A stretch of 64,000 nt of DNA from Mermis nigrescens. Its lineage: Eukaryota; Nematoda; Enoplea; Mermithida; Mermithidae. The stretch's first letter is position 1. The number at the start of each line of letters is the position of its first letter. The position numbers were made by a program, and so were the translations under genes. The stretch covers positions 35,635,769-35,699,768 of the forward strand of contig JAVLUZ010000154.1 in the NCBI GenBank assembly GCA_036768485.1, given 5' to 3'. The notes beneath the pieces are model-generated. The model searched no databases. It was not told the DNA's origin and saw only the letters and a list, made by a program, of their open reading frames with translations. Positions 32,000 to 44,500 of the stretch are shown here, piece after piece.

Positions 32000-32990
32000 T
32001 TCAGTGTAAAGCTTACACCTGCGCTAATAACGCAACACTGATTGTAAAGAAACAAAATAAATTTAGACGTGTAGCGCTTAGGACGAGGCACATTTTAAAA
32101 TAATTACCACATTCTGTCTAATAAGTGGAGAATATGACAGGGAAAAAATATTTTTCTGTCCCAGACACTTTACAATAAGCCGCCTCTAAATTTAAAAATA
32201 TTACTTTTTCGAAAAAAATAAAAAATACTTCCCTAGATTTTATAACTGTCTACCTTTTGAAACCAACCAGACTGCATAGAATGTAAAACTAAGTTAGATA
32301 TGCTTCTGCACATAAAATTAGTAAAAACAAAACCGTCTACTTTACACTCCTGTGCAAAAACTAATGAATTTAAAGAAATTTTAAGACCAGGTTCGTAACC
32401 TAATAATCAGGGAAAACATTTTTCAAAAAAATTGGCTCTTCGCCGATCATTTGGGTTTTTGGTGTAAACTTTACACTTGTGCTAAACACGCAATATTGCT
32501 TGTATAAAAAAATAAACTAGGATCTGTAATGCTAAGGCCAGGGCACATTTTGATGCATAATTTTCATGTTCCGTCTACTTAGCGGAGTAGCTGAATAAAT
32601 TTTGTCTTTTGTCTCAAAGCCTTTACACTAAAACGATTTTAGATCAAGAAATATTGCGTTAAAAGAGAAAAAGTCTAAGCCTCTACATTATAGAACCAAT
32701 TGGACTGCACAGAAACCAAAATTGAGTCAGATAAGCTGAAAACACGCAAAGTGTAAAAAAACCCGTATACTTTACATTTTTGTGCAATAATTATTATGTG
32801 CAAAGAAATTTTAAATTCAGATTCGTAATTTACAACTCGGAGGAAACATTTAAAAAAAAATTGACCCTCCACAAATTATTCGATTTTTCGGTTTACACTT
32901 TACACACTCATTGCTAACTCGGTATCCAATTGAAACAAAAGAAGACGGGCATCAAATTTTCTTAATTATTCATCAATTAAAAAATCCGCA
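32000..32990. repeat. Direct tandem repeats, about 430-460 bp period
   Basis: Blocks such as GTGTAAA...TTACAC, GCTAA..ACGCAA, GGGCACATTTT / GAGGCACATTTT and CTGTCTA/CCGTCTA recur at about 32003, 32463 and (partly) 32891. They also match 30780-30900, linking the core to the inverted arms. Confidence 0.6.
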
Positions 32991-32999
32991 CCTTCTAGG

Positions 33000-33700
33000 T
33001 GAGTGCCGTTGTTGCTGTGAGGGGGCCACAAATTTCGCACTCGCTATGATAAACATATAAGAAAAAGGATGGCCAAGTATATTATAGGTAGTGTTATCGT
33101 GCTAGCTATGATTATCTCGTGACTGGCGAGCTTTATATGTCCATGTTGTGCCAGCTGAGGTCATGAATGCAGTAAAACCTGCATTACAACAAGTGCCTAT
33201 AAATATGAATTTAAATCGTGAAATAAGTTATAAAAATGAAGTCCTTTATTCGCTTCTGCTCTCAGCTCGGTTTTGTGTGCAGATACACGGACTTGGCACA
33301 CGTTGCGGCTTATTTTTGGAACCGGTTCACTGAGCAGCAAAAGGGCGATTGGAAATCCGTCGCAAGCTCATACAGCTGGGAATACGACCTGACCGGCAAA
33401 TAGAAAATCCTTGGCTTCTGGTTTTTCGCCTTACAGTTAAAGCACGCTTAGATGATAAAGGAGCAGCAGTTCTTCCGGCACGTTTGGCGTGGCATTCGAC
33501 CGGCACATTCCCAAACATGGGCTGAAAACAAGACTAAGAATGAAATCCTGTACATTATTGAATGAATTAAAAAAAGTGCAAGGACCACTTCCAGCTTCCC
33601 CCTGCGAACACACTTCAAGACAGATCATGCTATAACAGGCGCTGCGGTGGGAGCTCCCTAGCAAACCCCCTCCTTTCAATACCAAACAATCTATTTTACT
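33000..33700. other. No supported gene; spacer between repeat arms
   Basis: Short overlapping frames on both strands, none with recognisable motifs. A GTGAGGGGGCCAC stretch at about 33017 resembles the GTAGGGGGTGCAC context at 30900, so part of it derives from the array. Confidence 0.4.
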
Positions 33701-35089
33701 GCCTATACTTTAACAGTTGGATCCTGAGATAACGTCAGGGTGCAGATTTTTACGTTATCGCCTTTGTTATAACACAGTCTATCCTACAGTGTTGTGGTCG
33801 AGGATCACGGCCTATACTACTTGCGGTTTTTTTAAAGGCCTTTTTTGTTTTTGTGACACTTTTTCGTTTTTGTTTACAATCAAAACTGGGTGTTTAATGA
33901 GCCTGTAAATTTTTGGCGTAACCTTATAACATATAAAAACTTCTGATGGTAGTCGGAACAATTTTTAGACAACTCAGCGTAAACGCCTCTTACAGTTTAA
34001 TGATTTAGAGTTGCAGAAAATGAAATTCTCTACAAACGCTATTTTTTTCAATTTTTGAATTTTCCATGATTTTAAAATTTCTTGAGCAGGTAAAGAGTGT
34101 GAAAATCTGCGTGTGTAAAGACATATTTTGGTCGCATTTCGGTCATTTTTAGATCAGCCAACAACTCCGGTTATGAGTCCCGTAATATTTCTCTGTGATA
34201 GGAATGTACTAGGACCCAAGGGCTATCTTTGGCTTACTTGCAAACTTTTTTACAATAAATACGGAGTTAAATGCAGAATTTTTAAGCTCACTTTGTAGTG
34301 GATAGCGTAAAAGATGGGTTTTGTCTCAAATTTTTCTACCAGCTGCTTCGCTCGTAAGATGGAACGAGTTAAATATAATAAAAATGACGTACATTTAAAG
34401 TGCTACTCGTCACAGCAAACCGCGTCTAGAAATATCAAATATTAACTCATATATGGAGGTGTAAAGTTCCAAATTAGGGTGTAACGTTGAACGAAAAAAC
34501 TGTTTTTTCCGCTTTTTTTAAATTATTCCTTATATCAAATCGGATGTGGATCAGAAGTTCTTCACACACAAACGTACTACGATTTAAATGCTACAAACCC
34601 GTCTAAATTAAGTTTCTTTACACTCAGTGGGGAATTAGGTTCAGAATTTTTAAAGTTTACAATGTGGTTTATAGTAGAAAAATACGTGTTTGTCCCTTTC
34701 CCTTTTTTTGTTCGGCTTCTATCCATTCAAAAGTCGGGATAAATCAAATAGAATAAAAAAAGAACTTTCTAAAGGAATCATGTCACAGCAAATGGTGATT
34801 ATTTATATCAATATTGAGACTATTCGGGAGGTGTAAAGTCAAAAATTGGGGGTGTTAAACGTATTTATGTCTTGTTTTTTTCTGCCAACTTCTCCGATTA
34901 TGAGTCTGGACACGATCAAAAGTCTAAAAATGTACTAGGAATAAAAGGTCATACGCCACTTGGGCGCGTTTATTTACACTCAATAGTGGTGCAAAATCGT
35001 TAACGTCTAATTTTTATTTGTCTTCAGACGAATGAGAAGAGTCAATTTTTTGATATATATAATCGTAATATCAGAGTAATATCAGAATT

Positions 35090-35500
35090 ACGAATCCGTC
35101 CTAAATCTTCTTACCACTCCGTGGTAATGTCAAGTTTACACTGAAAACTGATTATATTTCTAGAGCGTTGTATAAGCTTTGTTTTTTTCAAAATGTTCCA
35201 CGTGATGTCAGAATTACGAATCGGACTATTAGTTTTCTCTAAATCCTGTAGTTATGTAAATTATAAAATTGAATTATTGCAGAGCATTTGAACGTACTTT
35301 TATTTCGAAGTATGTTCCGTAAGGTCAGGATTACGAATCTGACTGCAAGCTTTCTACACACCTATAGCAATGCTAAGTTTACAACTAAAAATTAATTGTA
35401 GATGAAAAAAGTCGCAAAAGCCCGACTTTTTTCAAAATGTTCCGTGTAACGCGCCAAAGTTACGAATCTGACTTTATGTGCTCTTCACTTCTAGTATTTG
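35090..35500 (+). repeat. Short tandem repeats, about 120-130 bp period
   Basis: Three or four diverged copies of a block like GTTCC(R)YGT..TCAGAATTACGAATC(C/T)GACT, at about 35080, 35195, 35315 and 35440. Each is followed by a TCTT..AC segment and an AAGTTTAC-like segment. They extend the right arm of the inverted array outward. Confidence 0.6.
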
Positions 35501-36718
35501 CGCAAATTTCGCGCTGAAAACACGATCTATTTGTAAGGTAAAAGGTGATCCTGTTCAAAAATATAATGCTGTTCAGAACAATATTGTTTTTGCTGTTGTC
35601 ATTATAGTGGCATGTTAACGTATGGGTTTATTGAGTGATTTACTCAAATCATGCTAATTTAAAGTAGTGTACTAGCAGGAGAAAAATGCTACGATGAAAC
35701 AAAAAGGACGAATATACTTGGATTTGCGGATTATTGAAGACATAAACGGAGGGTAACAGGAAAAAGTCACTTATGCGTTCAAAAAATCATAAGAATCTGC
35801 TAAATATCAGAATTCTCTAAGCAGCACAAAAATCGAAGTATATTCTGCGGCTTCGTGAAAAAGGAGGCGTCATCTCAAAATACTTTTCATTAGTGTTTGG
35901 TGAAGAGCTTGGAATGAAACCTTGGCCTATGTTAAGTAGCCAATTTAGCTGGAGATCAGTAACACATTTTAATGACAATATTTACTCAATATTCAGTTAA
36001 AATGGCTCAAAAGGTGAATTATGACATTTGTATCATGCTATTTACTATGGCTCTGCAGTTACACAACTTATGCTTGCGTGATGAAATGATAAAGATAGTT
36101 ACTTCCTCCTGCTTCGGCATTTTACATATTTAAGCAATTCAGATTTCTGTTCTATCAATTAATATGATATTCTACAGTATGACGAGTTACTTGTTGACGC
36201 ATGCCAGTGTCAAGTTGCACAAAAGCATCAAACGTTTAAACCGTTTTTGTAGCCTAATTTTTGTGAAGAAATTTCAAAAAAACCGCAAAGTTAAATGAAA
36301 CAGACTATACGTATTTGCACGGTTATCTCGCTCATACTTCTTGCGCCGTGTGTCCTTATTTCTTAGGTGCTATCCTGTTTTCGCATGTTTAGTGCTTTAC
36401 AGCACTTCAATACATTTGCAACAGTGGTCGTTCGGACTTGTATTTAGTTAGAGTTAGTAAACAGAATAATTTTCGTATTCTTTAATTTGATTGATTATTT
36501 TGATGTTTAAAAAATAAAGTATTGCATTATTTATTTCTCAAACTAAGGCGACAGCCATACATATGCAGCAATAAAATTCATGCGGGTCTGGTTTGGTGAA
36601 ATAGCCGAAAATATTACTTTAAAAAGAATTATGGGGCTTAGAGTAATCATTAAGGGTTTTTCATCAGCTAGGGGTGCAAACCTCCCTGAAACCCCTTACG
36701 CCAATTTGTGGTCAAAAC
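35500..36718. other. No supported gene
   Basis: AT-rich sequence with no protein-like frame. At 36550-36710 a stretch beginning CATACATATGCAGCAA and ending ACGCCAATTTGTG looks like a very degraded R1-type element, but its flanks do not match each other. Confidence 0.45.
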
Positions 36719-37114
36719 CATACATGCACAGTACAGGAATTCTGGGGGGGGTGAAAACCTAAAGTGCCTTTTTTGGGCCCAAAAATGGACGGTATGCGTT
36801 AAAAAACATTGACGATACTTTATCCTTCTAGAGCATGAAATCATGGAATAAATTTCGAAAAAAGTCGAATTAATTGACCAATATATCGCTTAAAACATAG
36901 ATATATGGCGCGAGGCGCCGAAAATTCGGCGATTTTGAGGGAATAGATAGCCAAAAAACCCTTAAAAGACGCTTTTTCTACCAATTTTCAGGTAAGTTTA
37001 GTAAACTTTTGAAAAATCGCCAATTCTGAGGGGGTGGGGTAAAAAATTTTTTGCCGGGGGTGAAAAATGATTCTGCGGGGGGGTGAAAACCCCCAACCCC
37101 CAAGATCATGTATG
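36719..37114 (+). mobile_element. R2 MITE
   Basis: Starts CATACATGCACAG, ends GATCATGTATG, 396 bp. The flanks GTCAAAAC and GCCACAAC agree at 6 of 8 positions and are probably the diverged target duplication. The interior order matches the R2 copy at 4614 (AGTGCCTTTTTTGG, TTCTAGAGCATG, GGCGCGAGGCGCC, ATAGATAGCC, then G-rich ends). Confidence 0.7.
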
Positions 37115-37327
37115 GCCACAACTAGGGATCGGACCGAAGGAAGATTTTGGCCGAAGCCGAAGCTTCGGCCGAAGGCCGAATATTAGGCCAGCTTCGGCCA
37201 AAGCCGAAGCCGAAGGCCGAAGCTACATAAAACATAGGAAACCCCCCCCTTCACGTATTGTCGGCCCCCCACAATCTGGTCACTACTGCACTGCATTACC
37301 CATGAAAAATTAATCACTCCATTTTAT

Positions 37328-37645
37328 TCAAAACTCTTCTTCAAAATCATTATCACTATCATCATCATAATCATAAGTAACATCAGCAGCATCAAGATCA
37401 AAATTTAAAGATTCAACATTTTGTGCATCATCATTCATGTGGGTCAATCTGTACGAATTATGGCCAATTGCTTTTGAGTTGTGCTTTAAGAACAGCAGTT
37501 TTTGAACGTTTTCAGGCTTTAAGCAAATTCGTGCTCCGTTAGCTATATCACGTGCTGATTTGAATTCCCGCTCATTTTCCACGGAACTGATAGGCGCACT
37601 TAGATATTTGAGCGCCAGCTGTTTATAAAACAAAAAGAAATGCAA
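37328..37645 (-). pseudogene. hAT transposase C-terminal (dimerisation) fragment
   Basis: About 100 residues with LALKYLSAPISSVENEREFK, the hAT C-terminal dimerisation signature (AxxxLSxPxSSxxxER), then NGARICLKPENVQKLLFLKH and an acidic tail. The catalytic core is absent. It is read toward the 3' end of the element at 37123. Confidence 0.8.
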
Positions 37646-37849
37646 AAGTTAGGAGGGCCCCAGTCCAGTTGATAGGGAATCAATAAATTTAAACATTCTT
37701 CAAAATTGCCCTAAATTGCAGTCAAATTTCGACAAATAAGTCATTTTCAGAAAAAATAAAACTGACATAAAAAGTGCACTATTTCTTTATGTAAAGAGGA
37801 ATCATTATCAGTTTTATTGCAAAAAACATACAAACAAAATATGCAACAT

Positions 37850-38004
37850 GTTCCAAGTTTAAGCAAACTAGACGTTGTATACGTTTTTGCACTAGTTCCA
37901 CCTCTGGAAAACTTTAAACCACATTTACATACCGCCTTGGATGGATCATCACCACAAATAGTAAAAAAGTTCCAAACAACAGAGTCAGCTGATTTAGGTG
38001 GCAT
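37850..38004 (-). pseudogene. hAT transposase N-terminal BED zinc-finger fragment
   Basis: Starts MPPKSADSVVWNFFTICGDD and continues KAVCKCGLKFSRGG. This is the aromatic Trp-Phe and CxC beginning of a BED-type zinc finger as used by hAT transposases to bind their ends. The expected downstream His residues are not reached before the frame drifts. It is joined by deletion to the C-terminal fragment. Confidence 0.65.
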
Positions 38005-38223
38005 TGTAATGGGTATATCACATTAACCCGAGCGAGCCGAGAAATGGAAACAATCAAAAAAACAAAACACGCATACAGTAAGTCAATGAATTATGGTAGA
38101 ATGCTCAAAGATTAGTAACTTGCTTTTTTGAATAAAAAAATTCTTCGGCCTTCGGCCATTTTTTGACAGCTTCGGCCGAAGTCGAAGCCGAAGCCGAAGC
38201 TTCGGTCGATCCCTAGCCACAAC

Positions 38224-40155
38224 TACCTACTGTAGGCAGCAGAATATGATTCGATTGCTGTGTTGTTCAGAGAAATTTGATTTTTAGCACATTTTTATGA
38301 TTTTTTGAGCGCAGGGTGACTTTTTCCTAGTGCCTGATTTTATTTCTTTTATAATCCGCAATTCTAAGTATATTCGTCCTTTTTGTTTCATCCGTGCATT
38401 TTTCTTTGCTAGTTAAGTAATATTTTGCGAATAACCGAGAGTCTTCGGGTCACTTGCATAGGTGGGCAGCACCTTTTTCAATAGTCAAAGAAATGGCCTT
38501 AAAAACGTTTCTCATCGAGCACTATTTATTGGCATGAAAAAATTACAAACAAAACGAAAAAAATTAAAAAAGTGAATTATAGGGGAGGGGGTATTTTAGT
38601 TTCTGGGGATGCATAAACCCCCCAATCTTCCACGCTCAGGTATGGTCACTTAGTTTTGTGTCGAGTCTGCGTCTATTTTGCGAGTTTCGGACGCGTGATT
38701 TTTGTCAGCGTATAGGTTCTGTGATGTGCGCATTTTCAAATATTCAGCGTGTTTCCTGCGCCGTATAAAGTGCACGACGAAAGTAGACTTTTGATTAAAG
38801 GTTTCTGTTATAACGAAGTTTTTCATGCTCCCTTTTAACACCAAGCTCTAGAGCTAAATTTCTTTCAATTGTCATTTTCTCTCGGCGACACTTAACTCTG
38901 GTGGGCAATCCCAACGATTTTGATGATTAGCTATTTTTTGTTATTTGGACTGCTTATTTATGACTGGGGTTAATATTGCGATTGAAGTGTGTCCTGGACT
39001 CTGGCTGGGGGGGAATTAAGGCCCAACCTGCCTATCTAGTTGTCTAAAAAGCGGACCGGGATATTAATTTATCAGTGGATTATTTTGAATATTTTTAATG
39101 TACATAGGTCGGAATTGTGTCGACATATTATACAGAAATCTCAGTCTCGAGAGTTGTCGTGTCAGAGGGTTACACGAGGAGTAATTCATGTTTAAACGCG
39201 TTTTTTGTATGAAAAAGCCCATCTCAAACAAATTTTCACCATTTTTATTCAATCTGACGGACTACAGACATGAGAAATTTTGATTTTTTTCGGCAAAATA
39301 ATTGCGCTCCGAAGTTTTCTATCTGAAGCGTTTCATTTTCGATATTGGAGCAGTGATTCCTGAGATTTGCTCAACAAAGCTTAAAGGTATAAATACTTTT
39401 TGAGTGATCATCAACTACATTGTATTTTAAGACTTACAGTAAGCTTATTACTGTAATGTCTAACTTTAAAGTGCACACGGTTGGAGGCTCTTAAAGCGCT
39501 GATTATAAAATGCTTACGATTTATTATTGTTTTCAACTCAAGCATAGTAAGCTTTCAAATGCTAAGTTTGCCATTAGGTGAAAACGACGTGAAGTGCTTC
39601 TACTCAGTTATTACTGTTTGATGTGAAATGCTTTACATACTCAGTTATTGCTGTTTTTGGAGTAATTATTCTGGAATATGCATTTTTGCGAGAATTATTT
39701 TTTTGAATAGTTCCGAATAAAAAAGTACTACAATGTATAAGCTTAGGCACTTCTAGTGGACGTCCATGCAAAAAGAAGAAAAATTACATTTCGGTTTTGT
39801 AAACGCTAACCAGCAAATACTAATAAACAATAAAAAGTTAAAAATAGACCACTCAGTTTGTACTAGAACGCTATTTTTCATCTGAAATTTTTTCGTAAAA
39901 CCACTGTAAATAGTACAAAACGTAAATTTTTCATTGCTATGCAAGACGTGGCAAAATCGATAGCTAAATTGAAGTAGTCTAAATTTAGACACATAATTCA
40001 GATGAGAAAAAACATAAAAAATTCCGTCGATTAAGTGATTGACTAGAAGGCCGTTCTAGTAACAACATTAAACGGAGGGGGTATTGTCACTCTCTTAGTT
40101 CAGCTTAAAAAGTTATTACAAAATTTCTGGAATTATTAACTTGCGAACATATGTA
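38224..40155. other. No supported gene apart from one MITE
   Basis: Apart from the R1 copy at 38457-38644, only short AT-rich frames occur. No motif, TE terminus or RNA-like fold was recognised. Confidence 0.5.
38457..38644 (+). mobile_element. R1 MITE copy 7, internally shortened
   Basis: Begins CATAGGTGGGC, ends GCTCAGGTATG, with flanks GTCACTTG and GTCACTTA (7 of 8). At 188 bp it is about 70 bp shorter than the family norm because the 5' interior is deleted. Confidence 0.8.
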
Positions 40156-40799
40156 CATACATGCACTCGCATAAAAATTCTGTGGGGTCAGGCACACACA
40201 TAGGCGTCGGGGCGGGGGGTTTGGGAAGTATGCACCCCAGAAGTTGGAATACCCCCAGAAATCAAAATACCAACCCCCCAGAATTCAAATTTTGAAAATT
40301 TTATTCCCTTTTCTAGCGATTTTTTCGATGCCATTGGATAGTGCTCGATGAGAGACGTCGAAAAATGGTGTTTTTTTCGCCGTCACGACAACTTTCAAGA
40401 CGCATTTTTTGACCTTTGAAAATTTTTTGCACCCCCCCCCCCAGAAATTTTTTCATTCCATCCCCAGAATTTCGGTGCTGCCCACCTATGGTCAGGCAGA
40501 AAAAAATTTTAGAAAGTGCACTTTCTGGGCATGCAAAACGATAGGTGTTCGTCAAAAGCAATCTTTTTCGGCGTTGGGTAACGCCCGTTCTTTCTATAGA
40601 AAAAAAGCATGAAAAGCTGTCAAAAAAATTTGGAAAACGAGTAAATTAAACCAAATATAGATTAAAAAAATGTGCGTATGGCGCAAAGTGCCAAAAATTT
40701 CGTAACTTTTGAGCCAAAAATGAGCTAAAAACGCCTAAAAAGGCACACTTTTTACAATTTTTACCGAAAAATAGATAATGCTGGGGGAGGGATAGCGGC
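40156..40799 (+). mobile_element. R2 MITE broken by two R1 insertions
   Basis: Starts CATACATGCACTCG, is split by R1 copy 8 (40195-40490), and resumes with GAAAGTGCACTTTCTGGGC and ATGGCGCAAAGTGCC in R2 order. R1 copy 9 enters at 40800. The R2 3' terminus beyond 41056 was not found. Confidence 0.6.
40195..40490 (-). mobile_element. R1 MITE copy 8, nested in R2
   Basis: Begins CACACATAGGC, ends GCCCACCTATG, with a perfect 8-bp duplication GTCAGGCA (40187-40194, 40491-40498). Confidence 0.9.
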
Positions 40800-41056
40800 C
40801 ATACGGTAGGCGGCACCAAAATTCTGGGATGGAGGTGCAATATTTCTCACAGGTCAAAATATTAGTCTTCAAAATGGTGGTATGGCAAAAAAGCACCATT
40901 TTTCAACGTTTCTCATCGAGCTCATATCCATTGGCATCAAAAAATTGCAAAAAAACAAAAAAATTTCAAAAATTGAATTCTAGGTTGGGTATTTTGGTTT
41001 CTCGGGGGGAGGGCAGAGGTGTATACCCCAAACTCCTTCCCTAACGCCGAGGTGTG
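40800..41056 (+). mobile_element. R1 MITE copy 9, nested in R2
   Basis: Begins CATACGGTAGGC, ends GCCGAGGTGTG, with flanks ATAGCGGC and GTAGCGGC (7 of 8). Confidence 0.85.
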
Positions 41057-41204
41057 GTAGCGGCTATCTGCGGGGGTCAGATGCCATTCTAAGGGTCCTA
41101 CGCCCACACATCCAGCGCGAAGGATACGTAAGCTTGCAAATCAGAAAGGAATCATCATTTTACGGTGTGGCGAAATAAATGTGAGATTGTTTCAAGCGAA
41201 ACTG

Positions 41205-41424
41205 GTGGCATGCAACCTATTATCACTAAACTTTTAGAGGCAGACTCGTTTATTATTTCGACTATTTCAGCCGTCCATTGAACTAGGTTATCACACACAC
41301 GAATTGAATTGCAGAGTATGAGCGTATGAAATAGGAACATTGCATGTTGGGTGGTTGACACGATAAAACAGATAAAACGTGCTCTAAATAATTATAATGA
41401 ACGAACCGAAACCTTTTTTTGTTA
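41205..41424 (-). repeat. 3' LTR of the gag-env-pol element
   Basis: Shares GGCATGCAACCTATTATCAC and everything through CGAACCGAAACCTTTTTTTG with the right LTR. Adjacent interior sequence 41425-41448 is the polypurine tract on the minus strand. Confidence 0.9.
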
Positions 41425-41519
41425 CATTTCTTTCCCCATAAAGAAAAGTAAATAAACTTTTTGTGTTTTTGTTGTTTAAGAATAAATATGATGTGTACAT
41501 AAATACAAGAACAAGGGCG

Positions 41520-44500
41520 CTAAAATTCCTCTTCATCCTCATCCTCGCTAGCATCCTTTTGAGGCATTTGATAAGCCTTTAGTCTATTGATGTGTACTTT
41601 GATAAGTTCCATGTTAGGCTTTCGCATATCTTGCAGCCAAGCATTTGGAAATTTCATCTTCTTTATGACATATGGTCCATGCCAACTATGTGCTAACTTT
41701 TTAACTTTTCCAGGCGCTACCGCAGGTGTTCTCAATAAAACTGTTTGATCAACTGCAAAATGTCCAGCATTTTGATCTCTGTCATATTGGCCTTTTTGGT
41801 GTTCTTGGGCTTTTTCAATATTCGTTTTTGTCAGTTCCCATGCCTTCGTTAATTTCAGTTGTAATCCTGTGCTATAATCATCAATATCGACATATTGTTC
41901 ATTAATTGTAGTCGAAAGAGCTACATCGATGGGCAGTCGTGCATGCCTTCCATGAATTAAATAGAAAGGCTCATATCCAGTGGATTCATTTTTAGCAGTT
42001 CTGTAGGCAAAAAGTGCATATGGAATGAAGGAATCCCAGTCTTTCTGATTTGAGGAAACATACATTGATAGTGTCGTTGCCAATACTCTGTTGAATCTTT
42101 CAACAAGTCCATCGCATTGTGGGTGATATGGTGTTGTATATATTTTAGCAGTTCCACATAGTCTACATATTTCTTTGACAAGCTGTGATGTAAAATTGCT
42201 GCCTTGATCAGATAACAATTTCTTTGGAGCTCCGTGTCTGCACACAATTTTTTCCACAAATACCCTAGCAATTGTGTCGGCCTTCATATCTGGTAATGCG
42301 TATGCTTCTGGCCATTTTGTGAAATATTCACAAAAAACAACTATAAATTTGTTTCCGGACATGGTTAATGGCAAAGGCCCTAGGATATCAACGGCCATAA
42401 GTTCAAAAGGTTCGCAAATTGGGATTGGAACCAAAGATGCTTTAATGTATTTTGAAGGAGGTTTCCTTCCTGCACAATCTAAGCATTCTTTACAATGTTT
42501 ATAAATATCACTAGCCATTTTAGGCCAATGGAATCTTTCTTGCACCTTCTCCAACGTTTTCTTGAAACCTAGGTGGCCTGCGAATAAATCATCATGAAAA
42601 CGTTCAAGGATTTCGTTAATCAGTGCGTAAGGTAAAGCAATAGCCATTGCATTACTTTTGTCTCTTATGAAATAAAGCACGCCATTGGATAGAAGGTAAT
42701 GCTTCATAATATAGTCGAGTCGACTTTGAAAATTTCCATCTGTAGGAATTTCATTTTTCTCCAGATATCGTAAGATGATTCCAAGTGATGTGTCTTCTTC
42801 TTGGTATTCTCTTATAGTTTTGTATTTACCTTGTACAGCACATATTAGAGCTCTTGATAAGGCATCTACATTTATGTTTTGAGAACCTGGTTTGTATTGA
42901 ATTTCTAATGTATACTCTTGTAGTATCAGTGACCAACGAACCAATCTAGAGTTTGCCATATTTGTTGATGTCAAATATCGTAATGGCGCATGGTCTGTTT
43001 GTAATGTACAAGGGCGGCCATAAATGTATGGTCGAAAGGTTTTTAGTCCCCATATGATGGCAAGGGCCTCTTTCTCTATGGTGGAATAATTCTTTTCGGC
43101 TTTATTTAAGCTTCTACTTGCAAATGCAATCGGTCGTTCACCAATTTCTGTATCTTGTGAAAGTATTGCTCCTAATCCACTCCCTGAAGCATCTGTTTGT
43201 ACTTTGAATTTCTTATCAAAGTTGGGATAGGCTAGAACTGGGGCTGTTGTCAATAAATTTTTAAGTTCTAGAAAAGCTTTTTCTGTCAGATCAGTCCATT
43301 TAAATTCAGTATTCTTCTTCAGTAGTTTGAATAGTGGACTAGCTATTGTGGAGAAAGATTTTATAAAACGTCTGTAGTATGATGCTAAGCCAAGAAAGCT
43401 TTTCAAGCTCTTGATGTTTATTGGCCGTGGAAACTGGTTGACAGCTTCGATTTTCGCTTTTTCAGGACACAAACCATTTGCTGTTATGAGGTGTCCAAGA
43501 TATAAAACATCAGGACGAGCAAATGTACATTTCTTCAAATTTAGTTTTAGATTTGCTGCTTTCAATCTGTTGAAGACTTCTTGCAAATCTTGAACATGCT
43601 GAGATATACTTTGTGAGCATACCAATATGTCATCCATATAGACAAATACATTAGTCCATTGAAGATCTTTCAATACTTGCTCCATTAGCCTTTGAAAAGT
43701 GGCTGGCGCATTTGAGAGTCCAAAGGGCATCACATTGAACTCATAGAGTCCCATAAAAGTTGTGAATGCAGTTTTATGCCGATCTTTTTCATCCATTTTT
43801 ATCTGCCAATATCCACGATCTAAATCAAGTGTGGAGAAAATGGCACATTTTCCGATGTTATCAAAAATATCATCGACTCTTGGGAGAGGGTAGACATCTT
43901 TCATTGTTATGCTATTTAGCTTTCGATAATCTATGCAAAAACGTTCAGTATTGTCCTTTTTCTTTGCTAGCACAACTGGGCTAGACCAGGCACTATTTGA
44001 AGGTTGGACAATATTTTGTTTGAGCATTTTCTCAATATTTTCCTTAATTGTTTGTCTTTGTGAGTAGGGAACCCTATATGGCTTTTGCTTGATAGGCACG
44101 TGAGTTGAAGTTGGGATAGTATGTTTGACCAAATCAGTAGATGTTGAAATATCATTTGAATGATAAAATGCATGATAGTTCTTGAACAAAAAAGCCTTTA
44201 TATGCGGCTTAAACTCTTCTTTAATATTTTCAAGCTTTGATGTGACAAGCATTTCAAACTCTGAGTAGGCAAGTGACATGTTGCTTGTTTGCACACTTTG
44301 TAGTGTTCCAAAAACTGTGTTTCTGTATACAGTTATTGGACTATTAGTTGGATTGATGACTGGTAAATTATCAATTGAGATTTTTGATGACTGTATTATG
44401 GTTGGTATGTAGAGAGGTCCAAATGATGAAAATTTGTAGTCTGGAAGAAATATATGTGGAGTTATTTCTTCAGCTATTCTCTTTGTACTATTTGGTTGAA

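Larger units (their letters stand above)
29490..35200. repeat. Large imperfect inverted repeat built from diverged tandem subunits
   Basis: Sequence at about 29540-30900 pairs with the reverse complement of about 33700-35150. Examples are GACTTTACACCTCCCGAA at 29868 against 34830-34847, and ACTCTGATATTACGAT at about 29637 against about 35065. Order is kept along the arms, with many substitutions and small indels. The motif TTTACAC/GTGTAAA recurs throughout, including 28490-28545. The centre (31.9-33.0 kb) has direct repeats of about 430-460 bp. No gene is supported inside. Confidence 0.75.
37123..38215 (-). mobile_element. hAT transposon, internally deleted copy
   Basis: Terminal inverted repeats TAGGGATCGGACCGAAG and CTTCGGTCGATCCCTA differ by one indel. 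A perfect 8-bp duplication GCCACAAC flanks it (37115-37122, 38216-38223). Both subterminal regions are packed with the palindrome TTCGGCCGAA and AAGCCGAAGC words, likely transposase-binding sites. Only the two ends of the transposase gene remain, so the 1093-bp copy is non-autonomous. It landed exactly at the R2 boundary. Confidence 0.92.

Noticed and set aside
33148..33908. Four short ORFs between the inverted-repeat arms
   Set aside because: Overlapping frames on both strands, low similarity to any protein pattern, and inside repeat-derived DNA.
36550..36710. Another R1 copy before the R2 element
   Set aside because: Ends loosely resemble R1, but the flanks do not match and the core is not recognisable.
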